The translations under genes were made by a program, and so were the position numbers. A stretch of 64,000 nucleotides of DNA from Chryseobacterium sp. CY350. Its GTDB lineage: Bacteria; Bacteroidota; Bacteroidia; Flavobacteriales; Weeksellaceae. Every line of letters starts with the position of its first letter. Position 1 is the stretch's first letter. The stretch is from the NCBI RefSeq assembly GCF_027945075.1, contig NZ_CP116034.1:2294001-2358000 (forward strand), written 5' to 3'. A model generated the notes under the pieces. It was not told where the DNA came from, ran no database searches, and worked only from the letters and a program-made list of their open reading frames with translations. Shown here in pieces: positions 25,206 through 37,755 of the stretch.

Positions 25206-25220
25206 ATCGATAAAAACAGT

Positions 25221-25235
25221 CACAAAGAAAAAACC
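25221..25235 (-). repeat. 3' arm of the pre-23S processing stem
   Basis: CACAAAGAAAAAACC here is the exact reverse complement of 28112-28126 on the other side of the 23S gene. The two arms would pair in the precursor and form the usual RNase III-type processing helix. Confidence 0.65.
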
Positions 25236-25321
25236 TTTCTTGCACTTGCAAGCGATTTGAGATAGGTTTATAATTTTTTAAATGATTACTCATTGATGAT
25301 TATATTTATTCCTGTAATAGG

Positions 25322-28082
<2,761 letters not shown>

Positions 28083-28111
28083 ATTTATTTCTCAAGCACT
28101 CGCAAGTGCTC

Positions 28112-28126
28112 GGTTTTTTCTTTGTG
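28112..28126 (-). repeat. 5' arm of the pre-23S processing stem
   Basis: GGTTTTTTCTTTGTG, exact reverse complement of 25221-25235. It is next to an additional hairpin AGCACTCGCAAGTGCT at about 28095-28110. Confidence 0.65.
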
Positions 28127-28235
28127 ATATTTTTACCGTTAATGTCAATGATCTTAATGTCTTTCTGCTCGTCTGATAAATGGATATTTGTTTTGGCTCT
28201 ATCCATCTTACTTTTAAATCAAACTTACAAAACTG

Positions 28236-28308
28236 TGGAGAATAAGGGAGTCGAACCCTTGACCTTCCCGATGAATCGGGTCGCTCTAGCCCCTATCGGC
28301 TAAAATCC
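28236..28308 (-). pseudogene. tRNA-like remnant derived from the neighbouring tRNA-Ala
   Basis: The 3' half on the minus strand (AGGTCAAGGGTTCGACTCCC onward to TTCTCCA) is identical to that of tRNA-Ala 70 bases upstream in transcription. The 5' half differs: the D-arm is shortened, the acceptor arm GGATTTT no longer pairs with ATTCTCC, and the anticodon arm CCCGATTCATCGGG has at most a six-base loop instead of seven. The CCA end reads ACA. It cannot be an ordinary tRNA. It is located between tRNA-Ala and 23S. Confidence 0.7.
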
Positions 28309-28376
28309 TTTGTTTATTCTTTAAATAACTTCTGTGCTCGTTACATCTCTGTAACTTTTTTATTACTTCTCAGTAA

Positions 28377-28453
28377 TGGTGGAGAATAAGGGAGTCGAAC
28401 CCTTGACCTCCTGCGTGCAAGGCAGGCGCTCTAGCCAGCTGAGCTAATTCCCC
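28377..28453 (-). tRNA. tRNA-Ala(TGC)
   Basis: Complete cloverleaf on the minus strand: acceptor GGGGAAT with ATTCTCC, D-arm GCTC...GAGC, anticodon arm CCTGC-CTTGCAC-GCAGG with anticodon TGC, T-arm AAGGG-TTCGACT-CCCTT. The CCA end is encoded (28377-28379). Standard position between 16S and 23S. Confidence 0.96.
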
Positions 28454-28535
28454 TCTAGGTGCTTCTGGCGATTTGCTTCTTGCTTCCAGCTTTCTTGCCA
28501 TCAGCTATAAGCCATTTGCCATCCGCTTCAATTAG

Positions 28536-28609
28536 TAGTCTCGGGCAGGCTCGAACTGCCGACCTCTACATTATCAGTGTAGCGCTCTAACCAGCTGAGC
28601 TACGAGACT
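28536..28609 (-). tRNA. tRNA-Ile(GAT)
   Basis: Cloverleaf on the minus strand: acceptor AGTCTCG with CGAGACT, anticodon arm CTACA-CTGATAA-TGTAG with anticodon GAT, T-arm GGCAG-TTCGAGC-CTGCC. The bases after the discriminator are CTA, so CCA is not encoded. Follows 16S as usual. Confidence 0.95.
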
Positions 28610-28613
28610 TTGT

Positions 28614-28700
28614 TTAGATGTTAGATTTTAGACACCAGATGTTAGACTAATCTCTAACTTCTAATTTTCTAACCTCTATTTTCTAAATCTCTCCCTCTGA
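28614..28700. repeat. TTAGA-type low-complexity repeat, copy 3
   Basis: TTAGATGTTAGATTTTAGA on the left and the complementary TCTAACTTCTAATTTTCTAA on the right can form a hairpin. It lies in the spacer between 16S and tRNA-Ile. Confidence 0.5.
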
Positions 28701-28827
28701 TACTAATTTCTAGTGGGTTTGTATTTTTATAATATAAGCAACCGAGTAAAAAACTAAAACGTTTTCTTTTAAGTAAGTACATGGTACATTAAAGTACCTT
28801 TATTTGTTTAACGTCGAAAGACGCTCT

Positions 28828-30345
<1,518 letters not shown>

Positions 30346-30484
30346 ATGTTTGTCTGACTCACTCAAAGTTTTGACGCTTTAGTTTTTCCTTACTTGGTTG
30401 TTATATCTATTTTTCAATGATCTCTTCTCTTACGCTTTCTCAGCTGCCCTTTTCTGTCGTTGGGCGTTGCCGTATTTGCGTGTG

Positions 30485-30516
30485 CAAAAGTAAAACTTTA
30501 TTTCTAATTAGCCAAA
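30485..30516 (-). promoter_or_regulatory. rRNA promoter P1 (nearest the 16S gene)
   Basis: On the minus strand: TTTG (30513-30516), 20 bases, then TACTTTTG (30485-30492). This is the full Bacteroidota promoter TTTG-N19/21-TAnnTTTG. The spacer contains TAATTAGAAA. The start point would be about 135 bases before mature 16S. Confidence 0.8.
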
Positions 30517-30611
30517 TGTTTTTTGAAGAAATTTTAAAGTTTTTTAAGTAACCCTAAAACCTTCTCTTAACCCTCAACCTCTCTACTCCTGCGCTCCCCG
30601 TATCGGGACTG

Positions 30612-30642
30612 CAAAGATAAAAACTTTTTCTAATTACACAAA
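30612..30642 (-). promoter_or_regulatory. rRNA promoter P2
   Basis: On the minus strand: TTTG (30639-30642), 19 bases, then TATCTTTG (30612-30619). The spacer also contains TAATTAGAAA, at the same distance from the boxes as in P1. Downstream is a GC-rich CCCGATACGGGG hairpin. Confidence 0.8.
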
Positions 30643-30758
30643 ATTTATCTAAATAAATTTTTATGATATTTAATATCATTTCTACCGGAGTTTTTTTTTG
30701 TTCCTGCCTATCTAAAGGCGCTTCTGCGCTACCGATCTACTCTCGTTTTTCAGTGGGG

Positions 30759-30791
30759 CAAAAGTAGTACGTTTATCCCCATACTTCCAAA
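30759..30791 (-). promoter_or_regulatory. rRNA promoter P3 (most upstream)
   Basis: On the minus strand: TTTG (30788-30791), 21 bases, then TACTTTTG (30759-30766). The spacer does not share the TAATTAGAAA motif of P1 and P2. Confidence 0.7.
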
Positions 30792-30998
30792 TATATTTAA
30801 CATAATGTTCATTTTTAATTCATATCCGAACTTAACCCTTTGAAGATCTGAGAGAAAAATTTCTAATCCCTCCGGTGGGTTTTAATGAGGTCATATGTTC
30901 GGCACTGTTTTTTGATGAAAAGAATGGCTTCATTATATAAAGTTGGTTTTCTGAAGGGTTGATTTTGACTCATGAAACAAAACGCTCATCCGAAGATC

Positions 30999-31092
30999 GC
31001 TCCCCTAGCCCCGATTGCAACGGCATCCTTTTCCGGGATGGGCGAAGCGAAGCGTAGGGCTTCCCGGAAAAGATATAGTGGAGAGCGGGAGA
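30999..31092. repeat. Hairpin repeat element, family B
   Basis: An 11-base perfect stem, CTTTTCCGGGA (31028-31038) with TCCCGGAAAAG (31062-31072), flanked by GCTCCCCTAGCCCCGATTGC on the left and AGATATAGTGGAGAGCGGGA on the right. It is GC-rich against an AT-rich background. I recall elements of this layout (CCCCGATT..CGGCATCC..hairpin..GATATAGCGGAGAGCGGG) scattered in Bacteroidota genomes; that is from memory. Confidence 0.6.
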
Positions 31093-31141
31093 AAGCTCCT
31101 GAGGAAAAACCTTCTTTTTATAATCGGTCTTTAAAACAAAA

Positions 31142-31166
31142 ATACCTCTGATTTTTTCAGAGGTAT
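31142..31166 (-). terminator. Terminator
   Basis: ATACCTCTGA (31142-31151) pairs with TCAGAGGTAT (31157-31166). It lies downstream of the gene ending at 31194 on the minus strand. Confidence 0.8.
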
Positions 31167-31193
31167 CCTATATGTATTTATTTTTCTTGAAAA

Positions 31194-31880
31194 TTATTTC
31201 ATTTCCTGATATATTAAACTTAAAAATTCAGCGAATGACTTCTCCAAACCGACAATATCGCCAGATTTCAAGTGGAGTGTGCCATCGTTTTGACTACTGT
31301 TGCCTAGTCGCGCTGATGATATCCGGTAATACTGATCATTATTTTTGGGACTTTTCTGAATTTTGATCGTTGATCCTAAAAGCTTTTTAGTTGAAACAGT
31401 ATAAATTTCTCCTGCAACCATCGGTGTTTTGAGATAAGTACGTGGAGATAAAATGTAATCTTTTTTATTAATACTTATTTTCTGATCCTTTTGAGAGGAA
31501 GCAAAAAGATACAAATTTCCTTCTTCGCTAGGAAACTTATCTGATGGCACGTAGAGAAGCTTCAATATGTAATGAGCAGCATCAAATTTTTGTGAGCCGC
31601 CATTGATTGCTTCAAATGGTTTTAACATAAATGCATTTGCGCCAATTTCTTTTGCTTTCTTATAAATCTGTGAAAAAACTGCTGTATCGTCTTGTGAAAA
31701 GCCTTGAACTTCTATCTCACCAAGATATTCTGCCTCGTTAATTTCCTGATCTAAATGAAACAGAAACTTATCTTTGTTACTGCTGGTTTTTTCAACTTTA
31801 TTCAGGTAAACGTTCTGGGCAAAAATAAATTGTACTGAAAAAATAAAGATGGCCGTAAAAAATTGTTTCATATACTTCAT
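31194..31880 (-). CDS. Exported protein of unknown function
   Basis: About 228 residues from the ATG at 31880 (MKYMKQFFTAIFIFSVQFIFAQ), or 225 from the second ATG at 31871; a longer frame to 31958 runs into rfbD and is rejected. Signal peptide ends at FAQ. Mature part contains LGEIEVQGFSQDDTAVFSQIYKKAKEIGANAF, which resembles the heavy-metal-binding/YbjQ-like fold of small proteins, then beta-rich sequence. No firm family. It starts one base after the rfbD stop, so it is probably co-transcribed with rfbD. Confidence 0.6.
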   Translation of the reverse strand: MKYMKQFFTAIFIFSVQFIFAQNVYLNKVEKTSSNKDKFLFHLDQEINEAEYLGEIEVQGFSQDDTAVFSQIYKKAKEIGANAFMLKPFEAINGGSQKFDAAHYILKLLYVPSDKFPSEEGNLYLFASSQKDQKISINKKDYILSPRTYLKTPMVAGEIYTVSTKKLLGSTIKIQKSPKNNDQYYRISSARLGNSSQNDGTLHLKSGDIVGLEKSFAEFLSLIYQEMK

Positions 31881-31881
31881 A

Positions 31882-32742
31882 TTATTTAGAAAGTATATTA
31901 ACACATTCTTCAAGACTGTTTTCCCAATGTTTAGTATCGATTTTATAAACTTCTTCAATTTTATCTAAACACATGGTACTTCTCTTTGGCCTTTTTGCCG
32001 GTGTAGGATATTGTTCGGTAGTCAATGAATTTAATTTAACAGAAGATCCTGAAAATTCAGCGATCTTTTTAGCAAATTCAAACCAGGTAGTTTCAGGATA
32101 ATTTGAGAAGTGAAAAATTCCGAACGTCTTTTTGGGGTTTTCAATGATTTCCATAATTGCTTCTGCAAGATCATTTGCATTGGTGGGTTGACCAAATTGA
32201 TCACCAACAATTCCCATTTCTTCCTTTTGAGAAAACAAAGACAACATTGTTTTTACAAAATTTTTATTGAATTCTGAATACAACCATGATGTTCTAAGAA
32301 TAATCGTTTGAGGATTGGCTTCCAAAGCCAGCTCTTCTCCTGCTCTTTTTGACTCACCATAAACACCAATCGGGTTTGTGAAATCGTCTTCGGAATAATC
32401 TAAGTTAGTTTCGCCGTCAAAAACATAATCTGTGGATACGTGAACAAAAATAGTTTTGTTCTCACAACATGCTGATGCAAGATTTTCTACACCATAAGCA
32501 TTTACAGCAAATGCTTTTTCTTTTTCCTGCTCGGCTAAATCTACTGCGGTGTACGCAGATGCATTGATGCAGTAATCTGGTTTATGTTCAGAGAAAAATT
32601 CTTTAATTTGATCTTCATTGGTAATATCTAGAGTTTTTGAATCTGTAAAGATAAATTCATAATCCAATTCAAAACTGGGCGCCAATTTTTTTATGCAATT
32701 TCCTAACTGGCCATTGCTTCCTACTACTGCTATCTTTTTCAT
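31882..32742 (-). CDS. rfbD: dTDP-4-dehydrorhamnose reductase family (RmlD-like)
   Basis: A 286-residue extended SDR. The NAD(P)-binding GSNGQLG is at residues 8-14, the HVSTDYVFDG strand near 98-107, and the catalytic YGESK at about 128-132. In the rhamnose pathway this enzyme makes dTDP-L-rhamnose. The other rml genes are not in this window, so the sugar assignment rests on family similarity. It follows a thioesterase gene by three bases. Confidence 0.88.
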   Translation of the reverse strand: MKKIAVVGSNGQLGNCIKKLAPSFELDYEFIFTDSKTLDITNEDQIKEFFSEHKPDYCINASAYTAVDLAEQEKEKAFAVNAYGVENLASACCENKTIFVHVSTDYVFDGETNLDYSEDDFTNPIGVYGESKRAGEELALEANPQTIILRTSWLYSEFNKNFVKTMLSLFSQKEEMGIVGDQFGQPTNANDLAEAIMEIIENPKKTFGIFHFSNYPETTWFEFAKKIAEFSGSSVKLNSLTTEQYPTPAKRPKRSTMCLDKIEEVYKIDTKHWENSLEECVNILSK

Positions 32743-32745
32743 TAA

Positions 32746-33231
32746 CTATGAATTTTTCGCGTTTTGCGATCTTAAAAATTTAACTCTTGGTTGAAAATCC
32801 TTCTGTTCCAAATTTACAAAGAATTTGTGAAACGTATCTTTTATATCTTGGGGGTGAACCTCGGATTTTCTTGTCTTAATATTAAAATAAATAACCGTCA
32901 CCCATAATACTGCATGAACGGTTTTTTCGTCAAGACTTTTCATCAGAATTTCAACTTTTGCAGTTCTGTCCTGAATCTCAATCGTTTTGCTGCTGATGAC
33001 AACCTGAGTATTGTATCTCACTTCTTTCAGATATGCAATTTCATTCTGAATAGCAATCCAGGTGCAGCCAGTTTTTTTGGTATATTCTTCATAGGTAAAA
33101 CCATAAAATTCTTCCACATGATCTTCTCTTGCATTGAACATGTAGTCGAGATATTTAACATTATTTAAATGTCCGATCGGATCGCAATCGCTGAATCTGA
33201 CTTTTACCGTGGTTGAAACTTCTTTTTCCAT
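32746..33231 (-). CDS. Acyl-CoA thioesterase, 4-hydroxybenzoyl-CoA thioesterase type
   Basis: A 161-residue hotdog-fold protein. The catalytic Asp is in SDCDPIGHLNNVKYLDY near residues 14-30, the standard 4HBT pattern with the following His-Leu-Asn-Asn. Hydrolyses acyl-CoA thioesters; substrate not known. The -7 box lies so close to the start that the mRNA may be leaderless. Confidence 0.88.
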   Translation of the reverse strand: MEKEVSTTVKVRFSDCDPIGHLNNVKYLDYMFNAREDHVEEFYGFTYEEYTKKTGCTWIAIQNEIAYLKEVRYNTQVVISSKTIEIQDRTAKVEILMKSLDEKTVHAVLWVTVIYFNIKTRKSEVHPQDIKDTFHKFFVNLEQKDFQPRVKFLRSQNAKNS

Positions 33232-33235
33232 AGCG

Positions 33236-33243
33236 CAAAAATA
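33236..33243 (-). promoter_or_regulatory. Candidate -7 box of the thioesterase operon
   Basis: Reads TATTTTTG on the minus strand, ending four bases before the ATG. Transcription would begin at or next to the A of the start codon. The -33 region overlaps the terminator of the ompH gene. Confidence 0.4.
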
Positions 33244-33249
33244 AAAAAA

Positions 33250-33269
33250 CCACTCCTAATAGAAGTGGT
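33250..33269 (-). terminator. Terminator of the bamA-ompH operon
   Basis: CCACT (33250-33254) and AGTGG (33264-33268), extended by flanking A and T bases, followed on the minus strand by T-runs. Also serves as a boundary to the thioesterase gene. Confidence 0.7.
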
Positions 33270-33303
33270 AGTTTTTACAAATCTTTTGTTAATATCTCTA
33301 TTA

Positions 33304-33804
33304 TTAAAGACCTAATTCTTTTTTAACAGCTGGAGTCGCATCTGGACCTGCTTTATAAACAAGACCTGTAGAGTTAGCATCCATGATATAATCATAACCG
33401 TTTGCTTTAGCAACTTTAGTTACAACATCCATCAATTTTTTCTCGATAGGTTCGAAAAGAAGATCTTGCTTTGCAGTTGCATCTTTTCTCATTTTCTCTT
33501 CCATCTGCGCCATCTCTTCCTGAAGTTTCTGCATTTCTTCTCCTCTAGCTTTGTTTTCAGCTTCTGTTTTTGTAGGAGCTTCTTTAGTATAAAGAGCATA
33601 CTTTGTTTGTGCAGCTTCAGCTTTTTTCTTCATTTCAGCTTGCTTTGCGTTTACAAACGTTGTAATTTCTGTATCAGCTTTTTTCTTTTCTGGCATTGCA
33701 TTAAGAATACCTGCGACATCCAAAGTAGCAATTTTCTGAGCTTTTGCCATACCTACAGACACAACCATCATCGCTGCTGCAAATAATACACTTAATTTTT
33801 TCAT
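33304..33804 (-). CDS. OmpH/Skp family periplasmic chaperone, second copy
   Basis: A 166-residue protein with signal peptide (residues 1-22, ending GMAKAQK) and a long coiled-coil (about 45-125, TEITTFVNAKQAEMKKKAE and on) typical of Skp tentacles, followed by the conserved C-terminal beta strand (YDYIMDANSTGLVYK). Skp proteins carry unfolded outer-membrane proteins to BamA. It is the last gene of the operon and a paralogue of the neighbour. Confidence 0.9.
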   Translation of the reverse strand: MKKLSVLFAAAMMVVSVGMAKAQKIATLDVAGILNAMPEKKKADTEITTFVNAKQAEMKKKAEAAQTKYALYTKEAPTKTEAENKARGEEMQKLQEEMAQMEEKMRKDATAKQDLLFEPIEKKLMDVVTKVAKANGYDYIMDANSTGLVYKAGPDATPAVKKELGL

Positions 33805-33879
33805 AACTGGTAATAAATAATTAATTTGTTTTTAGATTTTAAATTTGGGTAAAAGTTAATTCGGAAAAATTAAATTTTA

Positions 33880-34428
33880 CTATTTTTTATTAGTTTTCTT
33901 TTCTTTTTCTTCGGTTCCTTTGAGCAATATGGATAGTACTTTGTCTGTATAGTCATATCTTTTCTGAAGAAAAATCACATTAACGTCATTGCTTTTATCA
34001 AATACGATACCCAATCCGTTTTTCTCAGACATAGTCTTTATGGCTGTCCAGATCTGATCCTGGAATGGCTCAACTAAATTTGCTCTGAGCTGACTTATTT
34101 CTCCTGTTTTCCCGAATCTTAAACTTGTAGTGGTTTTAATATTTTTATCTAAATCCATCACTTCTTTTTCTCTAAGCTTCAGCTGATCTCCAACTAAAAG
34201 AACTTTTTCGTTTTCGAAAGCTGCTCTTTTTTTATCAAATTCTGCCTGCATTCCCTGAAGCTCCTGCTCCCATGTATCAATCTGCGAATTTAATCTCGCT
34301 TCGGCTTCTTTATACTGTGGCATCATATCCAAAATATAATTGGTATCAACAACGCCAATTTTTTGTGCGTTTCCAAAGCTGAAAAGCAAAAGTGCTAAAG
34401 ATGTAAAAAATATTTTAAAATTCTTCAT
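33880..34428 (-). CDS. OmpH/Skp family periplasmic chaperone, first copy
   Basis: A 182-residue protein with signal peptide (ending SFGNAQ), the conserved IGVVDTNYILDMMPQYKEAE strand-helix start, a coiled-coil (about 45-125) and the GLGIVFDKSNDVNVIF C-terminal motif. It starts four bases after the bamA stop. The two Skp copies differ in length and charge, so they may serve different clients. Confidence 0.92.
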   Translation of the reverse strand: MKNFKIFFTSLALLLFSFGNAQKIGVVDTNYILDMMPQYKEAEARLNSQIDTWEQELQGMQAEFDKKRAAFENEKVLLVGDQLKLREKEVMDLDKNIKTTTSLRFGKTGEISQLRANLVEPFQDQIWTAIKTMSEKNGLGIVFDKSNDVNVIFLQKRYDYTDKVLSILLKGTEEKEKKTNKK

Positions 34429-34432
34429 ATTA

Positions 34433-36973
34433 TTATAAAGATTGGTTCATTAGGAAGTGCGTTTTCGTTCCAGACGGCTCTGTTCCTAGAACAGTTTTGT
34501 CAAATCCGTAAGCGAAATCAAATCCAATCAAACCAAATGCTCCCATATAAACTCTTACCCCAACACCAACTGATCTTTTCAACTGGAAAGGGTTGTACTT
34601 GCTCCAAGAGTTCCAAACGTTACCTCCTTCTGCAAAAGTAAGAGCGTAAATTTTGGCGGTTTGGTTCATTGAAATCGGATATCTTAATTCTAACGTAAAT
34701 CTGTTATAAATAGTACCTCCACCTTTTTGAGTAATATCATCAACAGTACCTCCGTAAGTAGATGCATTTTCATAACCTCTTAAAGGAATTAATTCTCTAC
34801 CATCAAATCTACCACCGAAAAGTCCTGTACCACCGACGTAGAATCTTTCAAAAGGCGGCGCACCAAGTTCTTTATTGTAACCATCCATGAATCCCATTTC
34901 AGCAGAAGATCTCAAAACCAATTTACCTACAACTTCGTTATAAACGTCAGCTTTGAATTTGATTTTGTAAAATTCCATCCACTTATATTTTTCAGTAGGA
35001 GCCAATGTAGAGTAATCTTTATTACTAAACAATGAATATGGTGGTGTAAATTTCCCAGATAATTCAATATTTGAACCCGTTGTAGGGAAGATTGGGTCAA
35101 TACCTGCAGAGTTTCGGCTTAAACCTACATTTAAACTTAAGTTATTTGCATTTCCGTATAATTCTGTAGTATCTCCAAATTCAAAAGGATAATTACTGAA
35201 GTTATACTTTTGGAACTGAATCCCTGTGTACAATGAGAAATAATCATCAGGCCATCTCAAATATCTGTTTAAACCAACCGTTGCAGAGAAAATATTTAGT
35301 CTCTGATCCGGACCGCTTACCTGACTATAATTTACTCTTGAGTTATTTAAACTTACAGAAAGTGCAGTTGGTTTTGTCCCAAACAACCATGGCTCAACAA
35401 ATGAAATACCATAATTTTGGAAATACTGACCTGCCTGTGCAGTGATTGATAATGTCTGGCCGTCACCTTGAGGAACCGGTCTGAAATCTTTGAATTTAAG
35501 GAAGTTCCTAAGAGAGAAGTTATTAAATGTCAATCCTAAAGTCCCGATAAAGCTGTTACCACCGTAACCTGCCTGCAACTGAACCTGAGAAGATCCTTTT
35601 TCCACCAATTTCCAGTTAATATCTACTGTATTATCTTGTTGATTTGGCTGAATATCCTGACCGATCTGCTGCGGATCAAAGAAAGTCATTCCTGCTAAAT
35701 CAAAATAAGTTCTTTTAATTTCTGTCTTTTTAAACAATTCTCCCGGCTTTGTTCTCAAAGCTCTTAAAATAACGTGGTCATGAGTCGTAGTGTTTCCTTC
35801 CCAAGTTACTCTATTCCATGTAGCCTGCTCACCTTCATTGATTCTAATCTCAAGATTAATTCTATCTCCGTCAACAGATTTTTCGACAGGTGTCACATTT
35901 GAGAAAAGGTAACCGTTATTCATATAGTTCGACTTGATATCAGAATCGTCTTCCTTACCGCCGTCTTCACCAACTTTTTTGTTAAATCCTACTGCATCGT
36001 AGATATCTCCTTTTTTGTATCCTAAGATTCTCTGAAGATATTCTGTAGAGTAAACTGTATTTCCGGTAAAAGTAATATCACCAATGTAATATTGTTTCCC
36101 TTCACTCAGTTTTACGTTGATTTCGTAATTATTTTTCTTATTTCTCCAAACGGAATCAGAAACGATTTGTGCGTCTCTGTATCCTAAAGAGTTATAATAG
36201 CTGATAAGGCTTTGCTTATCTTCCTGATATTTTTCTTCAATAAATTTAGATGACTTCAAAATACCACCAATTCCGAATCTCTTCTGCTTGGTTTCTTTGA
36301 AAGCCTTTTTTCTTAATTTAGCATCGGTAACGCTTTGGTTGCCTTCAAACTCGATATGGCTGATCTTTACTCTTCTGCCTTTGTCGATATTGATCGTCCA
36401 GTCAACCAAATTAGGATCGCCTGCATTTACTTTATCTTCAATACTGATTTTAGCATCAGCAAAGCCTTTTTTCACATAATCCTTCGGGATATTTGTTTTA
36501 AGGCTCGAGATAAGGTTCTGAGTGATCTTCGTCCCTGGTTTCAGGTTATTGTCTTTAGCTAATTTTTCATTTTTAGATTTACCTATCCCTTTTCCTGTGA
36601 ATTTTACTTCACCAAGATCCTTTAAATCTTCAAGATAAAATTTTAAAACTACTGTTTTACCTTCAATACTTTGAATGTATACTTCTACTTCAGAGAAAGA
36701 TTGTGTGTCCCAAAGTTTTTTGATGGCACCACTGATTTTCTGTCCCGGAATATCTACCTCCTCTCCTTTTGTAAGACCCGTAAATCTTAAAATCTGAGCC
36801 GGTGTATATTTTTTTACCCCATCAACAACAATGTCTTTCAGAGTGTAAGTTCCTGTTTGATTTTCCGCAAGAACAGAGGTGGTATTAACCGCTGTGCTGT
36901 CTTGTGGCGTCACCTGTCCATAAAAATGTGCAGAAGCAGCAAACATAATGATGGGTAATAGTCTAAACTTCAT
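34433..36973 (-). CDS. bamA: Outer membrane protein assembly factor BamA
   Basis: An 846-residue protein: signal peptide (residues 1-19), five POTRA domains (about 35-460, with the SHIEFEGNQSVTDAKLRKK type start of repeats), and a 16-stranded barrel (about 470-846). The loop-6 motif appears as LIPLRGYEN near residue 740. It inserts beta-barrel proteins into the outer membrane. Operon: DUF6089 protein, UppS, BamA, two Skp chaperones; a typical Bacteroidota order. Confidence 0.96.
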   Translation of the reverse strand: MKFRLLPIIMFAASAHFYGQVTPQDSTAVNTTSVLAENQTGTYTLKDIVVDGVKKYTPAQILRFTGLTKGEEVDIPGQKISGAIKKLWDTQSFSEVEVYIQSIEGKTVVLKFYLEDLKDLGEVKFTGKGIGKSKNEKLAKDNNLKPGTKITQNLISSLKTNIPKDYVKKGFADAKISIEDKVNAGDPNLVDWTINIDKGRRVKISHIEFEGNQSVTDAKLRKKAFKETKQKRFGIGGILKSSKFIEEKYQEDKQSLISYYNSLGYRDAQIVSDSVWRNKKNNYEINVKLSEGKQYYIGDITFTGNTVYSTEYLQRILGYKKGDIYDAVGFNKKVGEDGGKEDDSDIKSNYMNNGYLFSNVTPVEKSVDGDRINLEIRINEGEQATWNRVTWEGNTTTHDHVILRALRTKPGELFKKTEIKRTYFDLAGMTFFDPQQIGQDIQPNQQDNTVDINWKLVEKGSSQVQLQAGYGGNSFIGTLGLTFNNFSLRNFLKFKDFRPVPQGDGQTLSITAQAGQYFQNYGISFVEPWLFGTKPTALSVSLNNSRVNYSQVSGPDQRLNIFSATVGLNRYLRWPDDYFSLYTGIQFQKYNFSNYPFEFGDTTELYGNANNLSLNVGLSRNSAGIDPIFPTTGSNIELSGKFTPPYSLFSNKDYSTLAPTEKYKWMEFYKIKFKADVYNEVVGKLVLRSSAEMGFMDGYNKELGAPPFERFYVGGTGLFGGRFDGRELIPLRGYENASTYGGTVDDITQKGGGTIYNRFTLELRYPISMNQTAKIYALTFAEGGNVWNSWSKYNPFQLKRSVGVGVRVYMGAFGLIGFDFAYGFDKTVLGTEPSGTKTHFLMNQSL

Positions 36974-36999
36974 TTTATCTTAATCTTTCTTTTCTTAAA

Positions 37000-37749
37000 T
37001 TACTGGATTTGTATCTGTTCGCCTGTAAGGCCATATCTTCTTTCCTTGTTTTGATAATCTACAATACACTGGAAAAAAATATCTTTTGTGAAATCTGGCC
37101 ACAAAACATTCAGAAACTGAAGTTCTGCATAAGCGATCTGCCAAAGCAGAAAATTGCTTATTCTAATTTCGCCACTGGTTCTAATCAACAAATCTACAGG
37201 TGGAAAATCTTTTGTATAGAGATAATTCTCAAATAATTTTTCATCAATATTTTCTACATCAAGTGTACCTTCTTTCACGTCGGTACTGATGTTTTTAACT
37301 GCATTAAGGATTTCGTTCTGCGAACCGTAACTGATAGCCAGAACCAAATTTCCTTTTGTGTTTTCTTTTGTAAGTTCTACAACTTTAAGAAGTTGCTCTT
37401 TTACTAATATTGGTAATTTATCCAAATTACCAATCACATGCATTCTTAAACCTTTACTGAAGATTTCTTCTGCCTCCAAAAGCAAAGTTTCGGTGAGTAA
37501 ACTCATTAATGTGTTCACTTCGTCGGTAGGTCGTTTCCAGTTTTCTGAGGAAAAGGTATACAGAGTGAGATACGGAATATTAACTTCATTACAAGCATTG
37601 ATAGCATTTCTTACGGCATCAATTGCATTCTTATGACCAAACGTTCTTTCTTCACCGCGAGATTTTGCCCATCTTCCATTGCCATCCATAATGATGGCTA
37701 CATGTTGCGGTAAATTCTCGGAACTTATTTTTTCTTTAATCAATGACAT
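37000..37749 (-). CDS. uppS: Isoprenyl (undecaprenyl diphosphate) transferase
   Basis: A 249-residue cis-prenyltransferase. The catalytic aspartate lies in IIMDGNGRWAK at about residues 20-30, and the conserved RTSGEIRISNFLLWQ near 190-205 closes the diphosphate site. It makes the C55 lipid carrier for peptidoglycan and surface polysaccharides, which suits its place between outer-membrane genes and near the polysaccharide cluster. Confidence 0.96.
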   Translation of the reverse strand: MSLIKEKISSENLPQHVAIIMDGNGRWAKSRGEERTFGHKNAIDAVRNAINACNEVNIPYLTLYTFSSENWKRPTDEVNTLMSLLTETLLLEAEEIFSKGLRMHVIGNLDKLPILVKEQLLKVVELTKENTKGNLVLAISYGSQNEILNAVKNISTDVKEGTLDVENIDEKLFENYLYTKDFPPVDLLIRTSGEIRISNFLLWQIAYAELQFLNVLWPDFTKDIFFQCIVDYQNKERRYGLTGEQIQIQ

Positions 37750-37755
37750 ACTAAA

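Larger units (their letters stand above)
30792..31193. other. Spacer between rRNA promoters and the next gene
   Basis: About 400 bases with no gene. It holds unremarkable AT-rich sequence to about 30998, then the hairpin repeat of family B, then the terminator of the gene at 31194. Confidence 0.6.

Noticed and set aside
28236-28308. A functional third tRNA in the rRNA operon
   Set aside because: The anticodon loop is too short, the acceptor stem does not pair and CCA is mutated.
28461-28535. GCTTCTTGC/GCCATTTGCC low-complexity spacer as a separate repeat family
   Set aside because: Only one copy is visible in the window and the similarity to simple repeats is too weak.
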